64,000 nucleotides of DNA from Albula goreensis (GCA_022829145.1 CM040758.1:9470128-9534127), one strand, 5' to 3'. Counted from the first letter of the stretch, positions 1 through 14,469 are shown. The notes: generated from the letters alone by a model not told the origin. Translations and numbers: made by a program.

Positions 1-3000
1 TAGTGGCTGAGTGGATATTCTTAACCCTGCATTCCATATTCTTTGTAGTAATGAGAGAATGAGGTGACACAAAAAATGGGTGGAGCTACAATTATCTCTG
101 TCACTGACTTCTTTCATCCAATCAAAATCACCCAATTGCTCTTTACTACAAAATACAATTATTTGTACAAAACAGTGTCTTAGTGGTTCATTCCTTGCAT
201 TGAAATTCTGGTTAATAATAGAACACCATTCTCAGTTTTTAATGCCAGTGTGACTGTTCAAACATTACATTAGATTTAAATCCCAGAATACAGAATCCCA
301 GGCTGCACATGTCTGGAGGTCTGTACTAAGCAGGTTGCCAGTAACTGACGACGATTGTGTCAAATGTAAAGAGTACAACTAAATAACAGGGGAACTTAAA
401 AAGAGTAGCACTCAGTAAAATCAGGGCAGCACTATAATTAATCCACTCTGTGATGGAACACAGTGAGGGATAGTATGAAATGTTTCTGTGTAACTGTGGC
501 TTTGTCAGACATGAAGCCTTGAGTCATTTTTTAAATAAAATATCCTGGTTAAGTACATTTTTATCAGTCCATATCAGACGGCATATTTCTTTCATGAGTG
601 TTATTCTGTGAATGACATACTGAGATGACATCAGAGGACAGGTCACCCTGTCACCATTAATGATGATGGCCTGTTTTGTATTCATCCCTCTATTTTCCAA
701 TATATTTGTGTTTACATAGCCGTTCTTTTTCCTTTAATGGTTCAGAGTATGATTTCAGCTTAAAATCCCAGATGGCAGATGTCAACCTAGCAGAAGTGCT
801 AAGTGACAACCAGTTTGCAAGTGTTGCTTTGCAAAAATAAAAAGAAATTGGCCAGTTATTTAATTAGCTCATTGCTTAATAATGAAATATCAGAGAGCAT
901 CATTGATCTTTGTCACTGTTTTTGTCAGCTGGACAGTGGCACAGTGGTGCTCGCCTTTTGCTGGAATAAAAACTACTTAAGAAAATGTATCCTGAGTGCC
1001 TGTCCCTTTTCATTACATGTGTGATCCTTTGATAGATTCAGCATGCGACGTAAGTAGGCATTTTATTCTGTGTTCCACTCTGTTATGATCAAACAGGCTA
1101 TGTGTGTTCTATGGATTTACACAGGCTAGTGTATGTGTGAGGCTGGAATCTGATTACTCTGTAGGTAGGTGCTTGTATTGGAGTCCAGTCACTCTGTGAG
1201 CTGTCTGGGTCTGACAGGGTGTGCTCCGCTGGTACTTTTTTGTTGCTGCATTAACTCAGACTCATGCAGCTTGTTATGATGGCAATTAGTGAACGTCCTA
1301 ATTACTCCTCTCAGATGACCACAGGTGACTGACGCACACTTTGTGTTTTCCTAATTAGAGTACAGCACTACCTGATTAAATCTGCTCTGTATCTCATAAG
1401 GTCCTGAGAGAGTTGGCACACCTAAATGGTCAAGCAAAAGGCATTCAGCAATAAACGTGCATTCGTAATTGGTTTGGGAGGTCACTGGTTGCAAAAGACT
1501 ACAGTTGGTAACTGTACTGTTCTGTTTTATCCATAAATACATGGAAGCCTGCATGCTCTTGGACTTACTCAAGATTTTTCTTGCTCTTCAACATTTTCTT
1601 GTTGAGCAGCTCACTCAACCTGGAACAGTGTGATGTAAAAAATGTAAGCGATCATGTATTTTTTTCTATTAAATAAATAGCCATATATATATGGACACCT
1701 TCACATCGAATTTGGCCTTTTTTCCACACAATGTCCTCATAAAGCCGCATTACACTGTGTCAATATCCTGGTTCTGTGGATTGCCTTATATATGCAAATT
1801 CAGCTAATTGCTCATTTGAACCGTCATACACCTTCTTGGAGTTTTGAAGTTTTTTTTGAGGGGAGTAAAAAGACAAAGGTATTACCAGCAAGGATGTGTT
1901 TTAGCATGTTCAGAAGCAAAGCCTCAATCCACGGAGTCAAAGTTGGGACAATGTAACAACTCAGCACAACAAACACAAAGGGAAAACTACCAAAATATGT
2001 TTGTGCTACAGTGGTCTTCTACACAACGATTTTTAAGTGACTTTAAATACATTAGATAAGTGACATCCAGACCTTATCTAGACATAGATGTGAGTTTCTG
2101 TCCTTGTGCTTTGTTCACAAAGACCATATGTTTCTGGTGCCCACACTCCCAAGTCACCCTTTTTACTATGGTTTCCAAATACACTGGACAAGTGCCTGAC
2201 CCATCCTTACTTTAAGCTGCAGCCCTGAACAGCTGTGAACATTTACTCACCTGTCACCTGTTAAATCATTTATTGCACAGATACTTGATACTGTTGCAAG
2301 AAAAACTGTGAAGCCATTAAGTATTACAACTTTTCAGTTAATGTTTCCAGTAAACTGATAATGCAGAAATTATTATCCATAAATATTGTCCATATTATGA
2401 ATTAATATCCATAAATTATCAGTTGATCTTAGGACTTAAAACAGTTGGACTGCAAATTAAGCTTAAGTGTGGGAGAGGTCTGGGATAGCCATCACTAAAA
2501 GTACATTAAACAAGCCCTTCACTTTAATTATTATCTATGGAATACCTCCATTTAACAAAATATTTAAAGTAGATAATTGTGCATAGGTGCAATCAAATCA
2601 GCTTTAATTATCTGTTAAGAGGAGAAAAAATCAAACACATTGGCTCCTCAGAACCAGGTTTGGGGAATGGGGATATAAGACCCAACAACTTTTCCATAAA
2701 CGATACACTCAGCTTTTCAAATGAATCAAAATTTAACATGGCTATCCACAAAGCAAAATAGAGTATGGCCCCATGACATAGACATTAAATGAGTTTAGTT
2801 TTGTTTTGCTTACAAGCTTGCACTGCAGCCCATAAGTGTTGTTGAATTGAATCATTGCATCCACAGGTTTAACAGAGAGGTTACACTACTGTGAAGGACA
2901 AGGGTGTTAGAGCAGAAGGACATTATATCAAATGAGGAAGGTGAGAAGAGAGATGAAACTTATGACTTATTTATCTCTATTAGAATGGAATAGCATTTCA

Positions 3001-6000
3001 CAAGAGTACAAGAGCACACAAATGCACCTTAGAAAAGTAGATATTTTACATAAAGCAAAACCCAATATGGAGTGCTTGGCTGGATTTTCTTTTACACTTT
3101 TCAGAAGCCAGAATATAATGAATGGTTTTCTTTCAAATAAGTAAAAGACCAAGTGGGGTGATGGCTGCCTTACTCGAAAAAAGAAAGATACTTATGTATT
3201 TTCTTTTGATTAATAGATTTATTTTGTGTGGGTCTTTTTTGTTTTTGGCTGTTTTCATCTTCAAAACTCCTACTATTGGATGAAGATGCAGTTGTCATGG
3301 TGCATTGGCTCAGTCAGTGCCATAAGGCTCTGCACATACCGAGCACCCTTGGTAATGTTTACAACAGGACAATTGTCTGATAGTAGTCATGGCAACAAGG
3401 GCATGACCTCACAGGGGGCATACAATATCACTGTAGCACTCTTCTCTTTGTGTTAGCAATTTACAGTATGCATTATGGTTTTACATTCCCATGAACCCAG
3501 TCACACATTTGGCAATCTGTAATATTATTTTGAAACATGCAGAATATGTGTGTTTGTGTTTTGAATGTGTTACTTAAGGATGAGGCAGTATAACACTTAA
3601 AATGAATGCCATCCTTACAGTTAAGTTAAAGACCATCCTTCATCCATAAGCTCATAATGATTTGTGTCTGATTGACTGTAGTCCAGAGGGAATACCTCAC
3701 AGGGACTGGCATGGCTGTAAAACCCATACACAAAACATATTTGAGTTCAGTGCCCAGAAAATCCTGGAAAAGAGCACTGGCAAAATTATAACTTAGCTGC
3801 CCATCTACAAATCCAGGGGACTACTAAAACAAGTTAGTTTCACAGAATTTGAAATGTTTTAGCATATTCTTATATCATACAATATAAAAAGATATATTAA
3901 TATATTTGCTCCTTTTTTAAAAAAAAAAAGTTAGCATTAAACTGAAGATATGTCATTTTATTCTGCAGTATGTGATTTCTCCTCTGCACTTTTCCTTCAT
4001 GTCTTGAAACTCCAGGCTCTGAAAAATAACAAAACCTTTCCCTTATTGACAATGTTCTTGGCCACAGTTTTTCAAAAAACTGCATTTTGCAATTGTGTAT
4101 TCCTGCAGCAGAATAGCCAGGGGTTTCCTGAATATGAGGCGGTTTACTCTGGGAATGAAGCAGATGGACATAGATGGTGATCCAGCCTCCTTTTGCTCTG
4201 AGTGACTCCTCCTCTGGGTCTTCGAGTGTTGTTATTGCTCTGTGATTTGGAGTCAGTGGCTCAACGAGAACATCTGTGCCTCCGTCTGTCAGAACAGAGG
4301 ATCACTGATACACCTTTTGAGTGTCCAGTGGGTCTCCTCCTCCCCATGTTGGTTAGGCAGGTCCCTGTAAATGGCAGTGAGGCGCTGAGGCAGGCGTGTC
4401 TCTGACAGCAATGCTGAGGCAGATTTCCTCTAACAGAAGGACTGAGGCAGATTTTTCTGTGACAGCGGGAACACAGCTAGTATTTAAACCACTTTTACCT
4501 TATTAGCATATTATCTGTAGCTTATCTTTAGCTTTCTAGTAAGCTCAACCCCCTTAGCTTGACAGTGAGCTAAATACAAATAAACAATAAAATAAAAAAT
4601 AAAATCAATATTTTAAAATGAGATTTCAGATCACTTTATCATTAAAAGTATTTCATTTGGAGTGAATACGTATATATTAGTCCAAACACATAATGCTGAT
4701 GACAAGGTTGTTGCTAGAAAAGCATCAAAAGGACCGTTGTCAGTGCAAAGGTATGGCGGTTCAGTGGCCATTACTGGTTGACCTTTCGTCCATTTGAAAG
4801 AGGAAATAGATTTAATAGATTATTTATCATGTGTAAAATGCCACTGATAAAAGGCTTCGTCAATACATAGTCTGGCTAAGTAGTGTGGTTTTGTTCAAAT
4901 ATAATTTTTATGGTTCATGCCAGAAAATGAGAATACAACTCCCTTGTTTGCTACACACTTTTCATTATATTCTCCTCAAACAAGAATATACAATTCTCCA
5001 AAATCAAGATGCGTTTCTCTCTCATGAGTTATGAGAGACCAAGTTAACAATATAGCTTGTTGAAGAAGGTAGCAGAGAATATGTACTCTAAATGTATTCA
5101 AGGGTTAGTGGCTGTTTGAAGCAGGGGATAAAATGTAAAGTATAATTTTGTGTCTTGGTAGACAAACATATACAGCTAAGGTTGGAACTGCTGGCGCCAG
5201 GTTGTGGAGCACGGGTGGTAAATTTGGCTTTGTCCCAGGCCACATTTGTCTTACTAACCTGCTTGTCTTTCTACTCCTGTCCAGTGAGCATTTTTGCCTC
5301 AGTGTAGGCGCTGTGTTGCTATGGTGTTTTTCACCTTCTGTGACTCTCTTGCTCCTCTTTTGTGGAACATTCTAAGATGCTCATTTACATTTTTGCTTGC
5401 ATTCCTTTTTTGGCTTGGTCGATGCAAGCCAAGACCTAAAGCAATTCAGACAGAAATTTGACTTGTATGAAATTAACTGGCAACTCATCATAGCCTTGAA
5501 AATACAATGCAAGATCTATGTCATGGTATCGATGCATTGCTTCAGCGTCCATCTTTCAACTATTTAAACTGTATTTTTAAACACCTAAAGCTATAATCCA
5601 TATTGCTTAGAGCTGGTCATGTTGTTACGCAGTCATGTTGTATGTCCTAGGCCTTACTTTCACTGTAACTTGAGGAGCGATAACTCCACCTTGTAGCTAG
5701 AGACCAAAACCAAAATAGTAATCTCTTAATTATATAGTTGTTATCTGTCCCAAAAAGCCTCCAGAAATCTTTGATTATGCTGGCTGTATTTATCCAGTAT
5801 AGTACCTGCTCACATTAGGTTTGGTAATTTGGTGTCATTCTGTCACTTCAGCAAACTACTACAATATGAATTTTGCTGGGCTGTTTAGAAATCGCTGCCT
5901 TAAAAGTGTTTTGTTAGCTATGCTTGTATTTTTTCTGTATCTGTATGCTTTTGTTTTGCATTAACTAGCATAACATAAGCATATAAACCCCATTTGTGCT

Positions 6001-6465
6001 CATTCATGGTGTATGCCACCACTAACAGCCACGAACAATAAAGAATAATGTTAAAAAATACAAGTTATCTTCTGTCTTGTTTGTTGGTGTCTTGCCAACA
6101 GAGTCACCTTAAGACAGAGCTCTTAGTCTAATAGAATTCTCACACTGGTCCTGGCAGCCCCGTCCACTCCGCAATACTGTGTGCATCATTAAAGTGGCTA
6201 TCAGGAAAGTGCTGTCGGAGGAATGGGACAGACTCATGCCCTGAATCCCGATCGGACTTTAAATTAAATATTGAAATGAGATTTTCATTTGTGCACGAAA
6301 CCGAATTGTCAACATGACCAAAAAAGAAATCGAGAGGCTCACTGAGTTAATATTTGATTAATATCTCACCAGTGTAAATGAGAATTTTTAAAAATACAAA
6401 TGTTTAATATTTAGTTTCTATTTTATTAATGTAAACCGAAGAATCTTTTATATAAGTAAAATAAT

Positions 6466-6472
<7 letters not shown>
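1..6472. other. AT-rich DNA, no gene seen
   Basis: Apart from the small repeat at 4385, I see only short chance frames (76 codons or fewer). CCATATATATATGG (1681-1694) is a perfect 14-bp palindrome and TTGGCTTG/CAAGCCAA (5410-5432) an 8-bp inverted repeat with a 7-base loop. No exon of a known gene was recognised. Confidence 0.6.
4385..4468. repeat. Three-unit tandem repeat, about 29 bp
   Basis: CTGAGGCAG starts units at 4385, 4414 and 4442, each followed by a T-rich word and CTGACAG or CTAACAG. Units two and three share CTGAGGCAGATTT. A small local duplication with no visible function. Confidence 0.6.

Positions 6473-6556
<84 letters not shown>
6473..6556. repeat. Compound (GT)19(GA)23 microsatellite
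   Basis: A pure GT tract (6473-6510) passes directly into a pure GA tract (6511-6556). Confidence 0.97.
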
Positions 6557-6558
<2 letters not shown>

Positions 6559-7310
6559 CGAATTTTCTCTTCAGACCTATTTCTTGTTATCTCTAAGTTG
6601 TCTCTGCTGATCTGATGGGCAATTAAATCGAGAGGGTCAAACTCAATTCGCCAGGGGAGGCGTTGTTTCTGGTCGTTTGTTCCACCTCATGAAGTTTTCG
6701 GCCATAAAACACTTTAATTGCTTTCATTATTTGATTACTCAAACATATTTTACACTCCCCCTTAATTTTTCTGATGAGTATTTTAAAAGTAGAAGCACGA
6801 TTTTCTGCCCATCAGCTGAAAACGACATGGTTTACAAACCTAATAGTCTGCCTCGGTAAACAGCATTAAGCAAATATGTGCATTCATTTCGTCAACAGGT
6901 GCGATTTTAGGGGCAGGTCACGGTTTTAAGAGCAACGAATGTGGTGCCAGGGGAGTTTCTGTGGTGGTCGATTGAGACGGCTTCGACCTCCATGGCTTTC
7001 TGTAGGGCTGCCGCCCCCAGTAACCGCTAAACCCAAATCCTCTAGCAGAGACTCTGAATTGTGGTCTGAGATGTTCCAGCGTTTATCTTCGACTTCTTGG
7101 AGAAAAAAATCTAAATCTGCGTCTGCATTTTTTACTTTGATACATCTTGCATCATCAGTTGTGTGCTGTCAGTGTTTCATAACTCTTACCAATAAAATGT
7201 ATTCAAAACAACCATTTTTATGATGTAATCTAATGTAACAACTTTAAAAAGCAGCAATTTTTCTAACGTCCTAAAAACGTTTTTCCAGATACTAGGACTC
7301 TCATTTACTT

Positions 7311-7392
7311 ATTAGGGCTGTCAGTCGATACAAAACAATTAATTTGTTGATTTCCCTCTTTAGTTAAATCTGACAATTAATTGGATGACAGT
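7311..7392. repeat. Dispersed-repeat fragment candidate
   Basis: TTAGGGCTGTCAGTCGATAC with the following AATTAATTTGTTGATTT and GACAATTAATTGGATGACA resembles a repeat phrase common in fish genomes (GGGCTGTCAATCGATTAAAA with AATTAATC words). This is a resemblance from memory only. No ends or frame can be defined. Confidence 0.3.
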
Positions 7393-7668
7393 TCTCTGAA
7401 AGTTATATATATTTTTTGTCTTTTTATGTCTGCTCATACCCATATCTAATTTCCGCATATTTCTATTGCAAGTCTATGCCTCCAGAACCCCGATGCTTAT
7501 CCAATGGGTAGAAGGAATTGGTTTTGGGATGTACCGCGTATGGACTAATGGGAAGTTAAGGGCAGAGGGAACTGAAGGGAGCTGAGTAGTAGAGAGAGAG
7601 AGAGAGCTGTGGCTACTAAGCGTATTTTATGACTGAACTCTTCACCTTCCCCGCTTTCACTCTCCTCT

Positions 7669-7767
7669 TGATAAGGAGATGACCTTATCAGGTGGAGACC
7701 AATGCCGGGGCAGGCCTTCGCCGCGGAGGTGCTATCAGATAACTCCCCTGTCGCCTGCAACCGGTTG
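7669..7767. promoter_or_regulatory. Motif cluster: paired GATA sites, E-box, GRHL site
   Basis: TGATAAGG (7669-7676) and CCTTATCA (7683-7690) form an inverted pair of GATA sites six bases apart. The second overlaps an E-box CAGGTG (7689-7694). At 7758-7767 is CAACCGGTTG, containing the Grainyhead-like core AACCGGTT. The matches are exact, but single motifs are common. The grouping suggests an enhancer and does not prove one. Confidence 0.35.
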
Positions 7768-10700
7768 TACTGTCACCGAGGTTCTTGTCATGTGATCTCA
7801 TTCATTTGCAGACAATCGGTTGGATGTCAGAAAGGTTATCTGAATCATCCTCTTTTAAAATATTAAACCTCCTCAGCCAAAGATCGTTTTACGATTATAC
7901 TACCATGCACAAACAACAGTGCCTTCATAAGTATGTGTTTCAACACGTCATTTCTTCAAAGCGCCACATATTTAGATGCATTTAACAAATCTGAGTCTGT
8001 GTCCATTAAAAACTAGAATTGCACAATGTGTTCTTGTCATGAAGTAGTGGCGTGTGCGGTGATGATCTGTTTGCGTGTAGATAGCACAGCAGTAGAAACA
8101 TGCGGAAACATGGAATATGATCATCACGACCTCTCGTCGCAGAATGAATGTTCTCCTGAAAACACAGGACACATGTGACGCATTAATGACTCATTCGGGG
8201 ACAAATGGTGCTGATTTCTTTAGACCTTTAAATAGAACTAGCCAGGAGGACGGCAGCTATTGGGTCTATTTAAAACAGTAGATTTGTCTTAACGCAAATA
8301 TTTACTCTTTCCAACGCCAGGCACTTCAAGCAGCATCTTCCACCTGTTTGTTTTTTATGTACCGTTTGCCCCGGTGCAGAATGCCGTTAGCTAAGACATT
8401 TCTTATAGGTAATATACATATATTTAAAACGTCTTCCATTTTATGGACTGTCACAGCTCAGGGCAATCTTCCGCACAGTTCGTTTCCTCCCACACGTCCC
8501 TGCTGTGGAATACACAGCCGATTGGTTCGCACAAGGTGTCAGCCAACGGAGAGAACTGCTGGTGCGCTGTTACATGCGCATCACACGGTGTGTCCGTCGC
8601 CTGCACAGTCCAAAGGGAGAGAAAGCTGGGGTGTGAATGTTCTGCCGGGGAGTTCACGGTGCCAGCGTGACCCTGTGTTGATGACGGTCCCTTTACAGCA
8701 AACAGAGAACCGAATCCAACATCATCTCTCCCCTGAATCTCCAGCTAATCTGCAACTGATGAACTGCATTAATGTCTCTGAAACACGGGGTGTGACAGCA
8801 CGCCGATACGTTATAGGAACCTGGCAGATCTCATCAAAGCGAGCGGCGCGGCTTTGTTCAAAATGTCACAATGCATATTTATGGGCGTAGAAGAGTTCTT
8901 GCTGTATAAGCACCATTCATGTAACAAAGCAGCAGTCTGTGTCCCTATACTTTTGCTTGTACAAGTGTGTGCATGTCTAATAGAGTGGACCCGAGCGCAT
9001 GACACAACCTTTTTTTTCGGACTGGCCATATTTGGTTAGGTCGCCTGACTGTATGTCATAGAAGTCAGAAAGTGTTCAGATGTTGAAAAACCTATAACAG
9101 GAGAGGATTGTTATTCCATTTATTGGATACATTTCACATATTTTAAACTTGTAGAGTGTCTGTAGGATGTCCAACATGTTATGAGTGTTTTAAAATTTCT
9201 TTGTTTTGTGTGATGAATCCACTGAAAAATGATATGGTCAGCCAACACTTTACCTTGTGACAGCACACCCCACAGCTAGGGCAAATTGTCAGAGCATGTA
9301 AAGGTGTCTGCACTGGCAAATAATTTTTAATCAAAAGTTTTGCAAGGATAAAATAAATACCCATTTTTTACCCAAGATTATAATTACTATTTACTTACTT
9401 ACTATTGATATAGAAATTCCTCTTATTACATACATCAATTCTGAGAAATCTATAAGTATGTAAAAAGAGTGCAAAACCCACCCGGGCCTTCCCTAAACTT
9501 TACTCAGACTCTTCAGCCTCGATATTTAAAATCTCTTTTGCAAGAGTGACCTGGTCAAAGAAGCAGCTTAAATTAGTTAGACTGGCAGGTATACCTTCAG
9601 CAAAAGGCCAGCTGAAAAGTACCTGTGTGTGGATGGTGCATGAGGGTCAGAGTTTGTGGTTAGGAATTACTGGATTTTACTTTCCTCATCAGTATGTGGG
9701 TTGTTGTGCCAGCATAAAATGTCCAGAGTGCAGATAGCGGTCAGCTGTGGGTCACACTCAGGACAGGGCCAGAGAGAAGTGTTAGAGCAGTAGCATCAGA
9801 AGTCTAACGATAGGACTAGGCCCAAAATCAGTTGTCCTCATCCAGGATGTCTATGAGAATTTAATGTATTTGGCTAAAGAAATGTGGCTGGTACACTTCA
9901 GATCAGCTAATACAGAAAGAACTAAGAAGGTAGTCAAAAGCCAGGACAATCACATGTGCATAAAAGGATGTTTACACCAACTGACTTCACTAGGGACTTA
10001 GTTTTCTTTTGACTCTCAGGAAGTGGGACACTTTTCTTTTGACTCAAAACAGCAGTTGCCCTTGTTCATTAAAGTGCTTTCTGTTACAAGGTACATCATT
10101 TACTTGGTATTTATATATAAAAAAACACCATGACATTTAGTCTGAGGGTGCATACATGTTTGTGTTTGCGTATTACAGACTGTGTGGATGCCATACTGTC
10201 TGGCTGATGGTTCCAGTTACCTCCCTAATCACCTGTAACAATAGTGTCTGTGGCCCAATTAGATGGAGGCCACATGCCCCCCCCCCCCCGCCCAGTGTAA
10301 ATAAATGTAAATGTCCATTATTAGTCCCTACAATACAGCTATGGCTTGTGTCTCTTGGATGTGTTGTAACACCCTTGCATTCCCAAGGCCAGCAGTGAAA
10401 TTAAACCTTCCTGTCTCCTGTTACAAATGTGAGGCCCCTGTTCTCATCAATATGGAGATTATTTTATTCCGATTTGGTATTTTAGATTGGCCAGAAGGTC
10501 ATAGGGTAACGTTTGCGGTCAAGGCCCACTAAACAGAATCTTCTCAGGGAGACAAATGCCAAGGTTCTGTGGTGGTTTTGGTCAGGGCTTTAGTCCATAT
10601 CATTTCTAAGCTTTAACCTCTATACAGTCAGGGATTAGGGGAAAGGTATAGGCCAGCAGCCAATCTGTTTTTCATTTTAACTCTCCCTAGAGAGTTTTCT

Positions 10701-13323
10701 ATTATTCCTTCCATATCGAGCGTGACCCTGAGAGAAAGCCTTGCCTGTCAAGGTCAGGCCTGTCTAGACTCTCTCCACGCTTCCTGTTTCCTGCAGTGCG
10801 CCTGCACACAAAAGAGGTCAGGACCGATGGCTCCAGTGCTGCCCTCGCACCTATGCCAACTTGAGCCACAATGGCTCCCTTTTCCCCATTCCTCCCATGA
10901 GCTCGAGGGCAAAAAGGTCACGGCTCAGGTTGTGCTCGTAACTATGCAGCACTGCTCGCCTGCTCGACCGCAGTAAGTGAGACGACATGACCGCCACCTC
11001 CACTTGGCCTTGCACTCTTTACTGTCCTGACCGGCTCTTTATTATTCCTGTTGTTTGCTAGTTCAGCCTCATGCTGGTTTCTTAATTACTTAAGAATATT
11101 TATTATTTAAATCACAATAAATATTTATCACATTCAAAACACAAAAAAAAACACACCATACAGTTTAAATTGTAAAATGTAATTGATTATATTGAACAAA
11201 GAAATAGTGACATTGACAACAGCTTTACAGTGAATATCGAGAAGATAAAATTAACAATAGTATGGTATTAAAGGGTAAGTATGTTTTTTGAATAAAATTC
11301 AAATATGTTTAACAGTGTTCATTCATTATATGAATATAGTGTTGAGGTTCAGATTAGTAGTACCTCTTTGGGCAGGAGCTGTGTTATTCTGCTGAAATGT
11401 ATAAAAACAGACCAAGGTCAATGGTTATTTTTTAACATACCACTTGTAGCGAAAGGAATTTATTTGGCATGTGGAAAGGAAGACACACATTCTTATCCAC
11501 CAGCTGAACCAAGGAACACACGAGTAGTGAGAGGGAAATAAATAAATAATCCCTTGAATATTTATCGGAGTCTGGGTGTTTCTGACTCACAAACTCTCCT
11601 GTTTATGACTTAAGGATGTGTAGTGCTGACCTGAGTTTAACACTGCTGCAGATAACAAATTAACCTCTGCCCTCGGCAGCATTGCCCATGCCCCGCTAAC
11701 AAGCTGACTGTCTGGATGGCAAGAGGTACTTTATAATTCTACCGCTCAGGTTAATGCTTTATCCTCTTTGAGCCTCATGCTAAATGCATCCATCTTTCTC
11801 TCTCTCCCCCTCTCTCTTTGCCTCCTTGCTTGTTCTGAATTCCTCCCTTTACTCTCTTTCTTGCTCTTTAGTGCTATTTCAGTCATCTAACCAGGAAATA
11901 AAAATTGCATGCATGGTTCTGGATTGCAGTACAACAACTACCACAATTTCCTCCTATTAAAATTCTAATGTTAATTGTTTGCTCCATATAGCAGTTACAG
12001 AGGTTTTAACATTACTTACAGCATGTTAACGTTTCAGATATATGATGAGTTCAAATTACGTTTTCAAAATGATTAAACCAAGCTTTCAGGGGTCACGTAT
12101 ATTATTATAAAAAGATGAAGTTCAATGTAAAGTTGCACATTAGAGTCGAAGACATCCAAGCAATAGACCAACAGCACAGACCCATGTCAGTGCAAATCAC
12201 CCCTCATGAAATATTAAGAGCAATCGATGCATGACACAGTTCATAAACACATATTGAATGATCATTAGCTGTTCTGTGGAAAAACAGAATGTATGTCTCA
12301 GTACCTAATACAGAGACTCTTATGTGACTGTGTGACAGCCATTTTGTTCCCCAAGGGGCCGATACTGCCTCCTAGAGATGGCAACTCAGACAGTAACCTC
12401 AGTCTCAGTGTACATCATGTACTTATGAATCACAAGCCATAAAAAAAGCGTAGTGACATATAATACTGGAACACTGACAGATCTCAAGACACTCTCATCA
12501 TCTGGGAACAGCTATTACCATAGAAACAACTGTCATGCCAAATATGCATTGTCAAGATTCTCAGAGGTCAATTAGCGGAGGTATTTTGCATTTTGAATCA
12601 CTGTTTTCACATATGACCCACCCTCACTAAGTTGGTCTGGATGGTTTTAAAATGTTGGTTCGGTGGACTTATCACTCTGATATGCACTATCAAACAAGAG
12701 TAGAATGAGGTGGTATAAGTCTTCAGTTGAGGCTTAGCTACATATAACCTCACACACTCTAGAGAGGTATTGTAGTTTTCATATGGACAAAAATAGTGTC
12801 AAGGTTATTTCTCAGCCAAGAGATTCTTTTCTCCTTTATGGATGGTCTGTCGTTTTGCTGCCCCCCCTTCCCCCAACCCCCAGGTAATGTCCTTGAAATA
12901 TAATGCATCCTAAAACCATGTCGATAATGGAAGCACACATCATGTGAACATTATCTTTAGGGGACTTCTGTTGTTTCATGGGAAATTTGTGAGAGAAATT
13001 TACTTTCTCATCTGTTATGATAACAATGAAGGTGATACAATCAAACAAAACCTCACTATTGTTTAAGTCAGCAGCTGTGAATATGCTTTTTTGTTCAGTT
13101 ATTAATTCAAAATGTGTGTAAATATGTCACCACGGATTTACTTTTACTCATGTCTACAGTAATACCTAGACACATCTTTAAATGGATAGAATTTCTCATT
13201 CAAACTGAATGACACATCATTATACCTGGCTAAAAGACATACTGTATTTCCACTTAATTCATTTCAGAATATCAAATGATGCATGACAATGTGTTTAAAA
13301 CAATCAATTTTAAAATCAATGTT
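7768..13323. other. No gene recognised
   Basis: Holds a moderately CpG-rich stretch (8340-8890) with a 180-codon + strand frame (8348-8890). Its product is unfamiliar, has no domain or signal peptide, and other frames overlap it. A C run is at 10280-10290 and a short AT hairpin near 11098-11128. The rest is unremarkable. Confidence 0.55.
12861..12881 (-). other. G-quadruplex motif on the - strand
   Basis: C runs of 7, 5 and 5 with TT and AA loops. The 7-run can supply two tetrad columns. Confidence 0.45.
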
Positions 13324-13364
13324 TTCAAAGACAAAGGCTGGGTAAAATGCAAATTAATCAGCTG
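13324..13364 (+). promoter_or_regulatory. Motif cluster: LEF, SOX, POU octamer, E-box
   Basis: Within 41 bp lie TTCAAAG (TCF/LEF type, 13324-13330), ACAAAGG (SOX type, 13331-13337), the octamer ATGCAAAT (13347-13354) joined to TTAAT, and CAGCTG (E-box, 13359-13364). The SOX and POU words are in the order used in neural enhancers, though the 9-bp gap exceeds the classic 0-3 bp spacing. Function is inferred only. Confidence 0.35.
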
Positions 13365-14469
13365 GTTTATTCAGTCGGTACATTTGAATGATTATTGATC
13401 AAAATCACCACTGTGTATGTACACAAAAATATTTTTAAGATCATTTTGCAAATCAATGCAATATGCAGGTACAGTTTAAACTGCTATTTGGATATGAAGT
13501 AAATTCGAATAGCCTAATAAACTCACAGTTTCTGTAGGTGAAAATCTAAGGCCTGAATTTTGTGTACCACTTTCTGTCATTCCTCCATTAATAGGTTTAT
13601 TATCCCAAGAGATCCATCATTTAAATTTCTGAGAACAAATATTTGACCATACAGTCATTTTTGTGCTCGCTTAACAAGTGATATTGTAAATCAGTTATAG
13701 ATGAAAGTTAAAAAAAAAAAAAAAAACATGCACATCAAATACTTAATGAGGAAACATTGAAAAAATCTTTCAGGTTTGCATTTGTTAAACAATGATACTT
13801 GCAGTGGTATGAGCTAAAATAATATAAAGACTATATTTTGTGCAAGAGTTAGAAGCCCTGTAGCACATTAACTAGAGCACAATAATATTTCTCTTGATTT
13901 ATGAGAAGTGAAAGGCTTTGGAATAGTATCATCTGCAATCTCAGGAGGCACACAGTACATTTTATGATGACTATATAATAACTTATATTTATCATTCATT
14001 TCACAGCATAATGACAGCACATTTTTAACATTTTCTTAAAAATACCTTTTCATCATAAGCAACATTATATATCAGCATGCATTTACATATTCATATTCAT
14101 GATTAATTATTTGTCCATATACCAAACAGCATGTATACATAAATATTTATACATTAATGTTATTCAGTTTACAAATATCCCTTCACATTCACCTATTCCA
14201 ATAATGGAGTCATCTGTATGGACATATATTTCTAACTTTGGCTTACACTTGCTGTTTTTCACTGTCAACAAAATGTTAACATTTTTGAAACATGTATATT
14301 AGACAGAACAGATTAAACACATAAGGATATATCAGTTTTGAAAACATCACTAGGTACAGGCTTCTCCAAAACAGAAAGGTCTCTTATTCTGCACGACCAA
14401 AATGATATTGTAGCTTTATGCATTTCGCTTTGTTGTGACGAGAAATGTTATTGTCCCTCTGTAGGACCC

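Noticed and set aside
5410-5432. TTGGC...GCCAA as a full NFI site
   Set aside because: Half-site spacing is 13 bases rather than the 5 needed for a full NFI palindrome.
8195-8220. Possible REST/RE1 site near GGTGCTGAT
   Set aside because: Only the right half matches; the GCTGTCC half is missing at the required spacing.
8348-8890. 180-codon open frame on the + strand
   Set aside because: Unfamiliar product with no domain, signal peptide or repeat; other frames overlap it; GC-rich context favours chance frames; no promoter, splice or poly(A) logic.
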